NCBI RefSeq assembly: GCF_943908415.1
Contig: NZ_CALTSY010000006.1
Span: 1 to 64,000 of the forward strand
Direction: 5' to 3'
DNA from: an uncultured Anaerococcus sp.
Lineage (GTDB): Bacteria > Bacillota > Clostridia > Tissierellales > Peptoniphilaceae
Length of the DNA: 64,000 nt
Shown here: positions 34,444 to 44,138 of the stretch, piece after piece
Position numbering within the stretch: position 1 is the stretch's first letter
Layout of the letters: each line of letters starts with the position of its first letter
Made by a program: the position numbers and the translations under genes
Notes under the pieces: model-generated
Told to the model about the DNA's origin: nothing
What the model saw: only the letters and a program-made list of their open reading frames with translations
The model's database searches: none

Positions 34444-35748
34444 TTATAAGGTATTATTAAGAAGTTCTACAAATTTCTCATTAGATGGAGTCTTCTTCAT
34501 TAACTCTATTAATTCAATAATAGATTCGGTGTTATCAAGATCAGATTTTCGAATTTTATAGATAGACTCTAGTTCAGTTTTGCTAAGTAGCAACTCTTCA
34601 CGTCTTGTTGATGATTTCTCAATATTTATAGCTGGGAATATTCTTCTATCTGATAGTCTCCTATCAAGATGTATTTCCATATTTCCTGTTCCCTTAAACT
34701 CTTCAAATATTAAATCGTCCATACGGCTACCAGTATCAACTAGGGCTGTAGAAAGTATTGTTAATGATCCACCATCTTCAATATTACGTGCAGCTCCAAA
34801 AAATTGTTTAGGACCTACTAAGGCCATAGGATCTAGACCACCTGAAAGTGTCCTACCAGATTGAGGGGTAGTAATATTATAAGCACGTGCTAGACGAGTA
34901 ATAGAATCGAGTAAAATAACCACATCTTTTTTATCTTCAACAAATCTTTTTGCTCTTTCTAGAACCATTTCAGCTATTTCTATATGATTTTGTGGTGGCA
35001 TATCAAAGGTTGATGAAGCAACTTCTGTTCTCATATAGTCATTATTTGGATCTCTATATTCATTGACAAATCTTATTAAATCAGTTACTTCTTCAGGTCT
35101 TTCATCAATAAGCAATACAAAAATTTTGACATCATCATAATTTCTTTCTATAGATCTTTCTATATTTTTTATAAGACTTGTCTTTCCAGCCTTTGGCTGT
35201 GATACTATTAGCCCTCTTTGTCCACGACCAATAGGTGAAATAATATCAATGATTCTTCCTGAGATATTATCACTTGTTGTTTCTAATCTAATTCTTTCTT
35301 GGGGATAGATAGGAGTTAAGTCTTCAAAAGCTAGTCTATTAAATGCTTCCCCTGGTTTAATACCATTTACATCTGAAACAAATATAAGAGGAGCAAACTT
35401 ATCCTTATCTATTTTTTCGCGAGCAATACCTCTTATGTAATCACCAGTTTTTAGTCTAAACATCTTGATTTGCTTAGGTGGTACATAAATATCGTTATCT
35501 CCTTGCTCATAAAGATCACTTCTTAAAAAGCCAAAACCATCTGGAAGAATTTCTAAAACACCTTCGCAATCAAATTTTGCTCCTAAGTCATTATCTTGTT
35601 TTTCTTTCTTCTCTTTTTCTTTTTCTTCTTGTGCTTCTTCGATTAATTTTATAAGCTCATCTTTTTTGTATTTTGTAACTGATGGGATTTCTAAATCTTT
35701 AGCTATATCTCTAAGCTCAGTTACTTTGTATTCTTCATAATTTTCCAT
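34444..35748 (-). CDS. rho: Transcription termination factor Rho
   Basis: A hexameric RNA helicase that ends transcription. The protein (434 residues from 35748) has a SAP-like N-terminus (YKVTELRDIAKDLEIPSVTKYKKDELIK), a short acidic/lysine insert, and the cold-shock RNA-binding domain (FGFLRSDLYEQGDNDIYVPP). The ATPase has Walker A QPKAGKTSL and the Q-loop/R-loop region KQFFGAARN. I chose the ATG at 35748 because AAGGA lies 7 bases before it; the 57-base longer frame runs through the fba terminator hairpin. It follows fba, as in other Firmicutes. Confidence 0.95.
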   Translation of the reverse strand: MENYEEYKVTELRDIAKDLEIPSVTKYKKDELIKLIEEAQEEKEKEKKEKQDNDLGAKFDCEGVLEILPDGFGFLRSDLYEQGDNDIYVPPKQIKMFRLKTGDYIRGIAREKIDKDKFAPLIFVSDVNGIKPGEAFNRLAFEDLTPIYPQERIRLETTSDNISGRIIDIISPIGRGQRGLIVSQPKAGKTSLIKNIERSIERNYDDVKIFVLLIDERPEEVTDLIRFVNEYRDPNNDYMRTEVASSTFDMPPQNHIEIAEMVLERAKRFVEDKKDVVILLDSITRLARAYNITTPQSGRTLSGGLDPMALVGPKQFFGAARNIEDGGSLTILSTALVDTGSRMDDLIFEEFKGTGNMEIHLDRRLSDRRIFPAINIEKSSTRREELLLSKTELESIYKIRKSDLDNTESIIELIELMKKTPSNEKFVELLNNTL

Positions 35749-35768
35749 AATATCCTTATTAATTAAAC

Positions 35769-35802
35769 AAAGGACCAATTTGGCAAAACCAAGCTGGCCC
35801 TT
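35769..35802 (-). terminator. Hairpin between fba and rho
   Basis: Read leftward, AAGGGCCAGCTTGG and CCAAATTGGTCCTTT form a long imperfect stem with a TTTTG loop. It is followed by only a modest T-run (TTTGTTTAATT). It can end fba transcripts and also forms the 5' leader of rho. Confidence 0.55.
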
Positions 35803-35815
35803 CATTAAAATTCAT

Positions 35816-36682
35816 TTATTTATTAGCTGATCCTTCAGAAGAAAACATTGCTATTTTTTCAAATACAGTGTCTTTGATTGCATCAGTTCCTGGAGCTAGA
35901 AGTTTTCTTGGGTCAAATCCCTTGCCTTCTTTGTCCTTACCAGCTTCAATATATTCTCTAGTTGCTTGTGCAAATGATAATTGACATTCTGTGTTTACAT
36001 TGATTTTTGAAACACCTAATGAAATTGCCTTTTTAATTTGATCTTCAGGAATTCCTGTACCACCATGAAGAACTATTGGCATCTTAACTGCATCTGATAT
36101 TTCTTGGAGTCTATCAAAGCTTAGTCCTTGCCAATCATCTGGGTAAACACCGTGGATGTTACCAATACCAGCTGCTAAAAAGTCAATTCCACAGTCTGCA
36201 AGTTTTTTACATTCCTCAACATCTGCTAATTCTCCAGCACTTGTAACTCCATCTTCTTCTCCACCGATGCCACCTACTTCTCCTTCTACAGAAATATTCT
36301 TAGAATGAGCAAGCTCTACGATCTCACGTGTTTTTTCAAGGTTTTCTTCAAGTGGAAGACTTGATCCATCAAACATTACTGATGTATATCCAGCTTCTAT
36401 ACAAGCTTTTGCTCCCTCATATGTTCCATGATCTAAGTGAATAGCTACTGGAACTGTAATATTTAAAGAATCGTGAAGATTTTTAACTAAGTCTGCTACT
36501 ACCTTGTAGCCACCCATGTATTTATTTGCACCTTCACTTGCTGCTATAATTACTGCTGTTTGTTTTTCTTCAGCTGCTTCTAGGATTGCTTTTGTCCATT
36601 CAAGGTTGTTTGTGTTGAAGTGACCAATTGCATAACCATTTTCATAAGCTTTATCTAACATTTCTTTTGCATTAACTAACAT
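35816..36682 (-). CDS. fba: Class II fructose-1,6-bisphosphate aldolase
   Basis: A zinc-dependent glycolytic aldolase. The 288-residue protein has the metal histidines and substrate residues in IHLDHGTYEGAKACIEAGY, SVEGEVGGIGGEEDG, LHGGTGIPEDQI and KINVNTECQ. These are all typical of the FbaA/GatY type. It degrades the fructose-1,6-bisphosphate formed by the fru operon at 57-61 kb after a second phosphorylation. It lies upstream of rho with a terminator-like hairpin between. Confidence 0.95.
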   Translation of the reverse strand: MLVNAKEMLDKAYENGYAIGHFNTNNLEWTKAILEAAEEKQTAVIIAASEGANKYMGGYKVVADLVKNLHDSLNITVPVAIHLDHGTYEGAKACIEAGYTSVMFDGSSLPLEENLEKTREIVELAHSKNISVEGEVGGIGGEEDGVTSAGELADVEECKKLADCGIDFLAAGIGNIHGVYPDDWQGLSFDRLQEISDAVKMPIVLHGGTGIPEDQIKKAISLGVSKINVNTECQLSFAQATREYIEAGKDKEGKGFDPRKLLAPGTDAIKDTVFEKIAMFSSEGSANK

Positions 36683-36725
36683 TATTAACTCCTTATTTTT
36701 AATTTCTAACTAATACCATAATACC

Positions 36726-38441
36726 CTAAAATTTCGCTAAGTCTTCTTTTACCGATGAAATAATTGTATTTATTGCATCTTCCTTGGAAATTTTAGAATT
36801 GTCCATTTCTCTTCTAGTTGAGTATTCAACTACATTTTCGCTAGCATCTTTTCCAACTGTAATTCTATATGGTATACCAATAAGATCTCTGTCTTTAAAT
36901 TTAACTCCGGCTCTTTCTTTTCTATCATCTAGGATGACATCTATTCCATTATTTTTTAATTCTTTATATATATCTTCAGCAAGTTTACTTTGTTCTTCAT
37001 TATTTATATTCACTATAGTTACTATAGCTTCAAATGGTGCGATTGTTGTAGGCCATATTATACCATTATCATCATAATTTTGCTCTACAACGGCTGATAT
37101 AGAACGAGATATACCTATTCCGTAACTACCCATAATAAATGGTTCTTGCTTACCATTTTCGTCTAAGAAGTATGCTTCTAGAGCTTCGGAATATTTTGTA
37201 CCTAGCTGGAAAATATTTCCTACTTCTATACCTCTAGCTGCCTTAAGAATGCCAGAACCATCATAGGCCATATCACCCTCTTTTGCCATTAATAAATCTT
37301 TAGCAATTTCACCTGTAAAATCTCTAGAATAATTTGCATTAACAAAGTGATAACCTGTTTTATTAGCACCAATTACTAGGTTACTCATCTTTGTTATAGA
37401 CTCATCTACTAAAATTCTTACATTCTCTAAATCCTTTGGTCCAGTAAATCCAGCCTTTGCCCCTGTAAGTTTTTCTATAGTCTTATCATCCATCATTTCA
37501 ATATCGTGATCTGCTACTTTTAGATATGACATAAGTTTTGCTTCATTAAGTTCACGATCTCCAGGAATAATAACAAATAATGGTTCGCCCTTGACTATAA
37601 GATCGATTGCTTTTGCACATTTATTTGTTGGGATACTTAAAAACTCACTTACTTGTTCAATTGTAGTTACATTTGGAGTTTCTACTAATTCTATGTCTTT
37701 TAATTCTTCTGATGAATATTCAAGCTTAAAGCTAGCTTTTTCATCTGTTGCTGCATAATCAGATTCATCTGTGTAGAATATAACACCTTCGCCTGTTTCA
37801 GATAAAGCTATAAATTCATGAGAAACTCTCCCTCCCATTGACCCTGTATCACCTTCTACTATCTTATAATCTAGACCCATTCTATCAAAAGCCTCTACAT
37901 ATGCATCCCACATTAGCTTATAGCTTTCTTCTAGTCCTTCTATATCTTTATCAAAGGAATAGGCATCTTTCATCAAGAAATCACGAGATCTATTGATACC
38001 AAATCTTGGTCTTTTTTCATCTCTAAATTTATCAACTATTTGATATAAATTCAAAGGTAATTGTTTATAAGAATTCAACTCATTTTTTATTAAGTCTGTA
38101 AGAGCTTCCTCAGCTGTTGGTCCTAAAGCATACTCTCTATCATTTCTATCTTTTAACTTAAACATTTCTGGACCAAAGGTATCCCAGCGTCCACTCTTTT
38201 CCCAAATCTCCCTATCTTGCAATACTGAGGTGGAAATTTCTATAGCATCATGACTATCCATAGCTTCTTTTACTATGTTTATAATCTTATTTTTTACTTT
38301 TTGTCCAAGTGGAAGGAAAGAATAGATTCCACTTGCTTGTTTTCTTATAAAAGCACCACGAATTAATAGCTTATGACTTGCTGTTTCTGCATCAACTGGA
38401 TCTTCTCTTAATGTTGGTGCGTAGTATTTTGATAATCTCAT
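36726..38441 (-). CDS. proS: Prolyl-tRNA synthetase (bacterial type, with editing domain)
   Basis: Charges tRNA-Pro. The 571-residue protein has class II motif 1 near GAFIRKQASGIYSFLPLG, motif 2 FRDEKRPRFGINRSRDFLMKDAYSF and motif 3 GSYGIGISRSISAVVEQ. Between motifs 2 and 3 (~220-400) is the YbaK-like INS domain that hydrolyses Ala-tRNA-Pro, with the key Lys near TNKCAKAIDL. The anticodon-binding domain ends the protein. It is cotranscribed with tex (9-bp gap); no T-box leader is seen. Confidence 0.96.
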   Translation of the reverse strand: MRLSKYYAPTLREDPVDAETASHKLLIRGAFIRKQASGIYSFLPLGQKVKNKIINIVKEAMDSHDAIEISTSVLQDREIWEKSGRWDTFGPEMFKLKDRNDREYALGPTAEEALTDLIKNELNSYKQLPLNLYQIVDKFRDEKRPRFGINRSRDFLMKDAYSFDKDIEGLEESYKLMWDAYVEAFDRMGLDYKIVEGDTGSMGGRVSHEFIALSETGEGVIFYTDESDYAATDEKASFKLEYSSEELKDIELVETPNVTTIEQVSEFLSIPTNKCAKAIDLIVKGEPLFVIIPGDRELNEAKLMSYLKVADHDIEMMDDKTIEKLTGAKAGFTGPKDLENVRILVDESITKMSNLVIGANKTGYHFVNANYSRDFTGEIAKDLLMAKEGDMAYDGSGILKAARGIEVGNIFQLGTKYSEALEAYFLDENGKQEPFIMGSYGIGISRSISAVVEQNYDDNGIIWPTTIAPFEAIVTIVNINNEEQSKLAEDIYKELKNNGIDVILDDRKERAGVKFKDRDLIGIPYRITVGKDASENVVEYSTRREMDNSKISKEDAINTIISSVKEDLAKF

Positions 38442-38450
38442 ATTTCTCCT

Positions 38451-40538
38451 TTAAACAATATCTTTCATTGATAGACCAATTCTTTGCCTATCCTTATCAA
38501 TTTCTATGACTCTTACTTTTACTATATCTGAATTTTTTAGAATTTCGTTGGGATTTTTTATAAACTTATTACTCATATTAGATATATGAACTAAACCGTC
38601 TATACCTACACCTATATCTATAAATGCACCAAAGTCAGTTATATTTCTTACTTTTCCCATAATCTGATCATCAATTTTTAAATCATCAATATTCATTATT
38701 TCTGATTTTGTTAGAACTTCTGGATTATCTTCTCTAGGGTCTCTGCCAGGTTTCTTTAATTCATTAATTATATCTTTTAAGGTAAGTTCCCCAACCTCTA
38801 GTTCATGGCTAAGTTCACTTATGTTTATATCATTTAGGTCATAATTTTCTAACTTTTTAGCAATTTTATAACTTTCTGGGTGAACTGCAGTATTATCTAA
38901 AATTTCTGGTGAATCTGGAAATCTTAAAAAACCTGCTGATAGTTGGTATGTTTTATCACCTAAGCCCTTTACATTTTTTAAATCTTTACGATAGACTAGA
39001 TTGCCTTCCTTAAATTCTTCTTCTATACGTCTAGCAAGCTTTGGATTTAGTCCTGATACATAGGAAAGAAGTTTATAAGAAGCATTGTTTATAGTAACTC
39101 CTACTTCATTTACTGCATCCTCAACTACCTTAGCAAGTTCTTCATCAAGTTTCTTCTCGTTTAAATCGTGTTGGTATTGACCAATACCTATATGTTTTGG
39201 TTCAATTTTTACAAGCTCTGCCATAGGGTCTTGTAAACGTCTTGCCATAGATATTGCTCCTCTGATTGTAACATCAAGGTCTGGAAATTCTTCTTCTCCT
39301 AATACTGATGCAGAATATACTGATGCCCCTGCTTCATTAACAACTGCATAGGCTATATCTTTGTCTATATTATTTATAAGTTTATTTACAAATATTTCTG
39401 TTTCCCTGCTAGCTGTAGCATTGCCAAGAGCTATCAAACTTATATTGTATTTTTTAATAAAGCCTGTTAAAACTTCTATAGCTTCTTTTTCTTTTTTGTG
39501 AGGTTCAACAGGATAAATTACAGCCTTATCTAAGTATTTACCATTCTGATCTACTACCGCTACCTTACATCCTGTTCTAAAGCCAGGGTCAAGGCCTATC
39601 ACTGCTTTACCCTTTATTGGTCTTTGTAGTAAGTAAGGTTTTAGATTGTTTGAAAATACTTTGATAGATTCATCTTCAGCTTTTTCAGTAAGATAGTTTC
39701 TAAGTTCTGTAGTAATTGATGGGAGTATAAGTCTCTTATATGCATCATCTACGCTCATATTTATTAACTGTCTTTGGTATGAGTTTGAACTTTCATAAAG
39801 ATCAGATATTAATTTTTTGTTATAATCATCAGAAAATTCGAGCTTAGCTGTTAAAGCAGCTTCTTTTTCACCACGATTTATAGCAAGTATTTGATATGAT
39901 TTTAATTCTTTTATTTTTTTATTAAAATCATAATAGGTTTGATATAATCTAGTAGGGTCTTCTTTTTCACTAGATTTTAATCGTGCCCTCATCATTCCAT
40001 CACGTCTTACTATATTCCTTGCATCTATATTGTTAGAAATATCCTCCGCTAATATGTCTAAAGATTTTTCTATAGCTATCTTAGCAGATTCGACATCTTC
40101 ATTAACAAAGCTTTCAGCATAAGATAAAGCTTCTTCTGGATCTTTGGCCTCATTTAAAAGATATATATAAAGTGGTTCCAAGCCCAACTCTTTTGCCTTA
40201 TCTGCACGAGTTTTACGTTTTTTCTTGTAAGGAGCATATATATCTTCTAATAAAGTTAGAGAGTTGGCAGAAAGAATTTTCTCTTGTAATTCGTCTGTAA
40301 GCTTACCTGAACTATCAAGAGAATTGATTATTTCTTCTTGTCTTTTTTCTATATTTCTTAACTTATTTAAGTTCTTTTCTATATTCCTAACTTCAACATC
40401 AGATAAATTGCCTGTCTGCTCTTTTCTGTATCTAGAAATAAAAGCAACCGTAGATCCCTCATCTAGTAGTGATATTACATTAGAAATGTTCTTTTCTTCA
40501 ATTTGTAACTGTTCTGATAAAATACTTTGTATATTCAT
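38451..40538 (-). CDS. tex: Tex-family RNA-binding protein with S1 domain
   Basis: A 695-residue transcription-accessory protein. An N-terminal helical Tex_N region (LLEDIYAPYKKKRKTRADKAKELGLEPL) is followed by a YqgF/RNase H-like fold (VIGLDPGFRTGCKVAVVD), tandem HhH motifs (ASYKLLSYVSGLNPKLARRI, LKNVKGLGDKTY) and a C-terminal S1 domain (GKVRNITDFGAFIDIGVGIDGLVHISNMS). Tex proteins bind nucleic acids and affect transcription and ribosome factors. It lies between proS and a TraX-like gene. Length is near the family norm (~720). Confidence 0.95.
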   Translation of the reverse strand: MNIQSILSEQLQIEEKNISNVISLLDEGSTVAFISRYRKEQTGNLSDVEVRNIEKNLNKLRNIEKRQEEIINSLDSSGKLTDELQEKILSANSLTLLEDIYAPYKKKRKTRADKAKELGLEPLYIYLLNEAKDPEEALSYAESFVNEDVESAKIAIEKSLDILAEDISNNIDARNIVRRDGMMRARLKSSEKEDPTRLYQTYYDFNKKIKELKSYQILAINRGEKEAALTAKLEFSDDYNKKLISDLYESSNSYQRQLINMSVDDAYKRLILPSITTELRNYLTEKAEDESIKVFSNNLKPYLLQRPIKGKAVIGLDPGFRTGCKVAVVDQNGKYLDKAVIYPVEPHKKEKEAIEVLTGFIKKYNISLIALGNATASRETEIFVNKLINNIDKDIAYAVVNEAGASVYSASVLGEEEFPDLDVTIRGAISMARRLQDPMAELVKIEPKHIGIGQYQHDLNEKKLDEELAKVVEDAVNEVGVTINNASYKLLSYVSGLNPKLARRIEEEFKEGNLVYRKDLKNVKGLGDKTYQLSAGFLRFPDSPEILDNTAVHPESYKIAKKLENYDLNDINISELSHELEVGELTLKDIINELKKPGRDPREDNPEVLTKSEIMNIDDLKIDDQIMGKVRNITDFGAFIDIGVGIDGLVHISNMSNKFIKNPNEILKNSDIVKVRVIEIDKDRQRIGLSMKDIV

Positions 40539-40545
40539 AATTTCC

Positions 40546-41319
40546 TTATAAAAATAATAGTTTCAATAAATAAATAACCAATAAATGGGCTGGATAAAAT
40601 ATATAAAATGCCCATTTGTTTTGTTTGCCTCTCTTGCCATTATAAAGCATGATTAAGGGTATTGCTAGGTAAACAAAGCCATAACTTCTTGGAATATTGT
40701 ATCCACCCACGATAAACTCAAAAGCAAAGCTAACAACTATAGCTAAAGCTGTAAGAAATTTACTGTCCTTAGCAAGATATATTAGTATGATTGCTAGAAC
40801 GCCTTTGTAACCATAGTCAGTTTGCAATATACTTGCTAAAATCATAGCTACTATAGATACCAATATAATACCTGCTATCTTAATAGGCCCGTTATAATCT
40901 CTCTTCCACAATAAATCAATTAAATAAATTGCTGCTGCGCCAATAAGCAGGGTAAAAATAACATTTTGATTTCTTATAAAAAATGGGCTGCCATATAAGG
41001 CTAAGTCAAAAGGTACCTCGGAAACCAAAGCAAATATTAACATCCTCATAAAATACCTTTTGATATCTTTTGTATAGATTACAGCTTGAACTGTAAAAAA
41101 ACAAAATATGGGCATGGATATTCTTCCCAAAAATACAAATATATCAGCCATAGTCCAATAACTTGTATTTAATTCATATAAAAGTCTTGTTTGTGAAAGG
41201 TGAGATAGGAGCATTAGAAACATTGCTATATATTTTAAATGGGCTCCGGTGAGATACTCTCTATCTCTCTGCCATATTTTTTGATAGATATCCTTATCTT
41301 TGTAAATTAAGTAATTCAT
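40546..41319 (-). CDS. TraX-family membrane protein
   Basis: A 257-residue multi-spanning protein (about seven hydrophobic segments). The family features are LTGAHLKYIAMFLMLLSHL near the start and a C-terminal FYIFYPAHLLVIYLLK. TraX acetylates F-pilin in the F plasmid, but chromosomal copies in Firmicutes have unknown substrates and may O-acetylate surface glycans or proteins. It is 7 bp before tex and 7 bp after the unknown membrane gene on the same strand. Confidence 0.85.
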   Translation of the reverse strand: MNYLIYKDKDIYQKIWQRDREYLTGAHLKYIAMFLMLLSHLSQTRLLYELNTSYWTMADIFVFLGRISMPIFCFFTVQAVIYTKDIKRYFMRMLIFALVSEVPFDLALYGSPFFIRNQNVIFTLLIGAAAIYLIDLLWKRDYNGPIKIAGIILVSIVAMILASILQTDYGYKGVLAIILIYLAKDSKFLTALAIVVSFAFEFIVGGYNIPRSYGFVYLAIPLIMLYNGKRGKQNKWAFYIFYPAHLLVIYLLKLLFL

Positions 41320-41326
41320 AAGCTCC

Positions 41327-42538
41327 TCAATTCCCCATTATAAAATTAACCTTATATTTAGGAAAGTCCATACTAATTATTTTTCCACTCACATTAGCAT
41401 AATCTCTTTGATTTATATCATATATATTTGAAGGATCATAAAAGATTATAGAACTTGTCATATCTTCTGCAGGTTTTACAATCAATTCAAATTTATAGTT
41501 TTCTTTTGACTTAGAATAATTAAGTAATATATCTATAAATCTTCCATAGTCATATTCATTAACACTTTCAAATTCTAAATCTATCTTATACTCATTTTGC
41601 TCATGTATTTTTAGTATAGGTCTTTTACTAGTATAAGATAGTTTCTCAGCTGTTCTTAGATTTGTAATAGTCATTGTAGTTTCATTGCGTGGCTTATCAA
41701 ATCCTCTTGAAACTAGATTTATTAGTCCAGTATTAGAAAGCTTTGAATTTTCACTATATATATTTGATGAATTTGATAAATCTTTAGAATCATTTAAATC
41801 AAAATCTTCTTTATTTGCTTGGTTTATTTCTTGCACTTTGATTCTATGATTGTTAATATCCTTAGAACTTATAACTTCAGTAGGATCATCTGTTTTTGTA
41901 TTTAAAGTTTTACGAGTCTTTCTACCCTGATTCTTAGAATTACTCTTGTTTTCTGATTTATCTTCTTCCTTTAAATAATCCTTAATTTCTTTAAAATCCA
42001 TCTTATCTCCCAAAACTATACTCTCTTTTGTAGATAAATATTTATATGTAGATCTTATAGTTTTAATAAGCATATACAAAAAAGTAATAGAGGTAAGGAT
42101 TCTAGTCAAATCCTGACCTATAAAATTTTCAACTTTTAATAAGTTAGCAATAAGCATTACTAAAAAAGGTCCTATTCCAGTAAATTTAAAAAAATGGCCA
42201 ATTTTAGAATCTGTCTTAAAAGATGAGTCTAGGTTAAGTTTGCTCATCCTAATTAGCATCTTAGCAATTTTTATAAAGAATATTAAAAATCCTATAGCAT
42301 AAAGAATCGTAATAGCATTATAAAGACCAGGGACATTATAATAAAGATCGAAAGGCATAGATTTAATAGCATAATCTAAACCAAAAGCTAAGGCCAATAC
42401 AAATAAGCCTGTTTTTCTGAAAGTACGTGATATTATAAAAATCAGGAGGTTTATAGCTATAAAAATTATAGGTAAAAAATATATCCCATTATTATTTATA
42501 ATTTCTTGTAATTGTCTAAAAAAAAATGAATAGTCCAT
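41327..42538 (-). CDS. Membrane protein of unknown function with soluble C-terminal domain
   Basis: I do not recognise this 403-residue protein. The N-terminal ~170 residues have about five membrane segments (for example FLPIIFIAINLLIFIIS, AITILYAIGFLIFFI). This topology recalls DisA/CdaA-like or YbbR-partner proteins but lacks their motifs. A polar, Asn/Ser/Lys-rich linker (~185-270) leads to a C-terminal soluble domain of ~130 residues with alternating beta-like segments (YKIDLEFESVNEYDYGRF, NYKFELIVKPAEDM). It is the first gene of the run with TraX, tex and proS. Its upstream gap holds no clear promoter by eye. Confidence 0.6.
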   Translation of the reverse strand: MDYSFFFRQLQEIINNNGIYFLPIIFIAINLLIFIISRTFRKTGLFVLALAFGLDYAIKSMPFDLYYNVPGLYNAITILYAIGFLIFFIKIAKMLIRMSKLNLDSSFKTDSKIGHFFKFTGIGPFLVMLIANLLKVENFIGQDLTRILTSITFLYMLIKTIRSTYKYLSTKESIVLGDKMDFKEIKDYLKEEDKSENKSNSKNQGRKTRKTLNTKTDDPTEVISSKDINNHRIKVQEINQANKEDFDLNDSKDLSNSSNIYSENSKLSNTGLINLVSRGFDKPRNETTMTITNLRTAEKLSYTSKRPILKIHEQNEYKIDLEFESVNEYDYGRFIDILLNYSKSKENYKFELIVKPAEDMTSSIIFYDPSNIYDINQRDYANVSGKIISMDFPKYKVNFIMGN

Positions 42539-42783
42539 AATAACTCCTATATAATTATATCAAATATAAAATTTCTTACAATAAAGCTAATAATTAAAAT
42601 TAATAGCAAGCTAAATCTTAGATTGTAGTATATATCTTTACTAGATATTATAATAAAATAAGGTATTATCCAAAACTATTTCTTTAATGAAATACCTAGC
42701 TTATATCTTTAAAATTAATTATACTAATTGTTATATTAGTTGTACTTCTTTGATGTAAACTTACTATTATCTAAATTAAAAAT
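42539..42783. other. AT-rich intergenic gap before tRNA-Thr
   Basis: No gene is supported. An AGGTATT / AATACCT pair near 42660-42715 with a long loop is the only structure noticed. It probably holds the promoter of the leftward membrane gene at 42538. Confidence 0.4.
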
Positions 42784-42811
42784 AAGCCCTACCAATCTAA
42801 GATAAGGGCTT
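42784..42811 (-). terminator. Terminator of tRNA-Thr
   Basis: Read leftward, AAGCCCTTAT and AGGGCTT pair around a loop and are followed by ATTTTTAA. It begins 3 bp beyond the CCA end of the tRNA. Confidence 0.75.
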
Positions 42812-42813
42812 TA

Positions 42814-42889
42814 TGGAGCTTCAAACAGGAGTCGAACCTGCAACCTACGGTTTACGATACCGTTGCTCTGCCAGTTGAGCTATTGAAGC
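42814..42889 (-). tRNA. tRNA-Thr (anticodon CGT)
   Basis: A 76-nt cloverleaf including an encoded CCA. The acceptor stem pairs GCTTCAA with TTGAAGC, and U73 is the discriminator. The D-arm has AGCTCAACTGGCAGAGC. The anticodon stem ACGGT/ACCGT closes the loop ATCGTAA with anticodon CGT, reading ACG (Thr). The T-arm has GTTCGACTC. It is a single tRNA with its own terminator, downstream of the ferredoxin gene on the same strand. Confidence 0.96.
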
Positions 42890-42963
42890 AAATTATAAGT
42901 AAACTATACTTTTATTTTAAATACTAACAATTCTTAATTATAAGTTAAAGCTACATAAAAAAA

Positions 42964-42984
42964 GATGCTAGATTTACTAGCATC
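42964..42984 (-). terminator. Terminator of ferredoxin gene
   Basis: GATGCTAG / CTAGCATC with a five-base loop is followed, read leftward, by a run of seven T's. It lies 35 bp beyond the ferredoxin stop codon. Confidence 0.88.
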
Positions 42985-43019
42985 TATTATTATAATAATA
43001 TGTCTAAGTTTTATGTATC

Positions 43020-43193
43020 TTATTCTGGATCGATTGCGTCTACTGGACAAACTGATGCACAGCTTCCACAGTCTATGCAAGTATCAGCATCTATTACATA
43101 TGCATCATCGCCAGCTGAGATTGCATCTACTGGACATTCTCCTGCACAAGTTCCACAAGATATACATGTATCTGGATCTATAACGTAAGCCAT
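43020..43193 (-). CDS. 2[4Fe-4S] ferredoxin
   Basis: A 57-residue low-potential electron carrier of clostridial type. Two Cx2Cx2Cx3C motifs are at Cys10/13/16/20 (CISCGTCAGECP) and Cys39/42/45/49 (CIDCGSCASVCP), with the near-perfect internal duplication of the family. An AGGAGG site precedes the ATG. It would serve fermentative enzymes such as pyruvate:ferredoxin oxidoreductase and possibly radical-SAM enzymes (ScfB, NrdG). It is monocistronic with its own terminator. Confidence 0.97.
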   Translation of the reverse strand: MAYVIDPDTCISCGTCAGECPVDAISAGDDAYVIDADTCIDCGSCASVCPVDAIDPE

Positions 43194-43317
43194 ATTTACC
43201 TCCTAATTATTTTGTAATTACAGTATACATTATCTATTAAATCTTGTCAAGAAACAAATAAATATTTATTCCTTTTTGTATACTTTTTTAGATATTTATT
43301 CAAATTGATAATGAATA

Positions 43318-44136
43318 TCATTTATCTTTTCTTACACTTATCTTTTCTAATTCATATATCTTATCTTCGTTCTGCTCATTTTCTACAGAGTAGACTCTTA
43401 CTTTGCACTCTTCTTTAACGTAATCACTGTTTATAACCACTCCATCTCCATCTGGAGTTTTTACTTTTTGCCCATGTTTAGGCATAATTTTTTTCATATC
43501 TTGATAGCAATCTTGTTCATAAGCTAAGCAGCACATAAGCCTACCACAAATACCTGATATTTTGTTAGGATCCAAACTTATATTCTGATCCTTAGCATAC
43601 TTTATAGATAATGGTGAAAAATCAGTTAAATGTCTAGAACAACAGCATTGTTGACCACATAAGCCATGGGATTTTATGATTTTTGCATGGTCTCTTACAC
43701 CTATTTGTCTAAGTTCTATACGAGATTTAAAGCTAGCAGCTAAGTCTTTAACTAGATCTCTAAAGTCAACTCTCTTGTCTGCTATAAAGTAAAATGTTAT
43801 TTTACTTCGATCAAAATTATATGAACTATCTACAATTTTCATATTGAGATTATGTGAATCTGCCTTTTGTTGACAAATTCCTATAGCATCTTTTGCATCT
43901 AATTTATTGTTAAAATTCTTATCTAAATCTTGATCATTTGCTTTTCTTAAAACAATATTTAATTGTTTATTAAATTTATTCCTATCGATATCAAAATTAG
44001 GAAGTACTACTTCTCCAAGCTCTTGGCCATTTTCAGTATTTACGATGACCTTATCTTTGTAAGCAAATTCTATATCATTTGTATCAAAATAATAAATTTT
44101 ACCGGCTTCCTTAAATCTGATTCCAACAACATCCAC
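43318..44136 (-). CDS. ricT: PSP1-domain protein RicT (YaaT)
   Basis: A 272-residue cytosolic protein. The PSP1 C-terminal domain contains the cysteine-rich segment HGLCGQQCCCSRHL followed by ISGICGRLMCCLAYEQDCY. In B. subtilis this protein forms the Y-complex (RicA-RicF-RicT) with Fe-S clusters that supports RNase Y and phosphorelay. It follows holB by 2 bp in the order tmk-darA-holB-ricT conserved in Firmicutes. ricA and ricF are not seen here. Confidence 0.93.
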   Translation of the reverse strand: MDVVGIRFKEAGKIYYFDTNDIEFAYKDKVIVNTENGQELGEVVLPNFDIDRNKFNKQLNIVLRKANDQDLDKNFNNKLDAKDAIGICQQKADSHNLNMKIVDSSYNFDRSKITFYFIADKRVDFRDLVKDLAASFKSRIELRQIGVRDHAKIIKSHGLCGQQCCCSRHLTDFSPLSIKYAKDQNISLDPNKISGICGRLMCCLAYEQDCYQDMKKIMPKHGQKVKTPDGDGVVINSDYVKEECKVRVYSVENEQNEDKIYELEKISVRKDK

Positions 44137-44138
44137 TA

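Noticed and set aside
35749..35805. N-terminal extension of Rho
   Set aside because: It runs through the fba/rho hairpin and has no ribosome site; the ATG at 35748 does.
38442..38450. T-box leader before proS
   Set aside because: Only 9 bp separate tex and proS, so there is no room for a T-box.
42965..43188. Two rightward frames over the ferredoxin gene
   Set aside because: They are antisense shadows; the leftward frame has eight correctly spaced cysteines, a ribosome site and a terminator.
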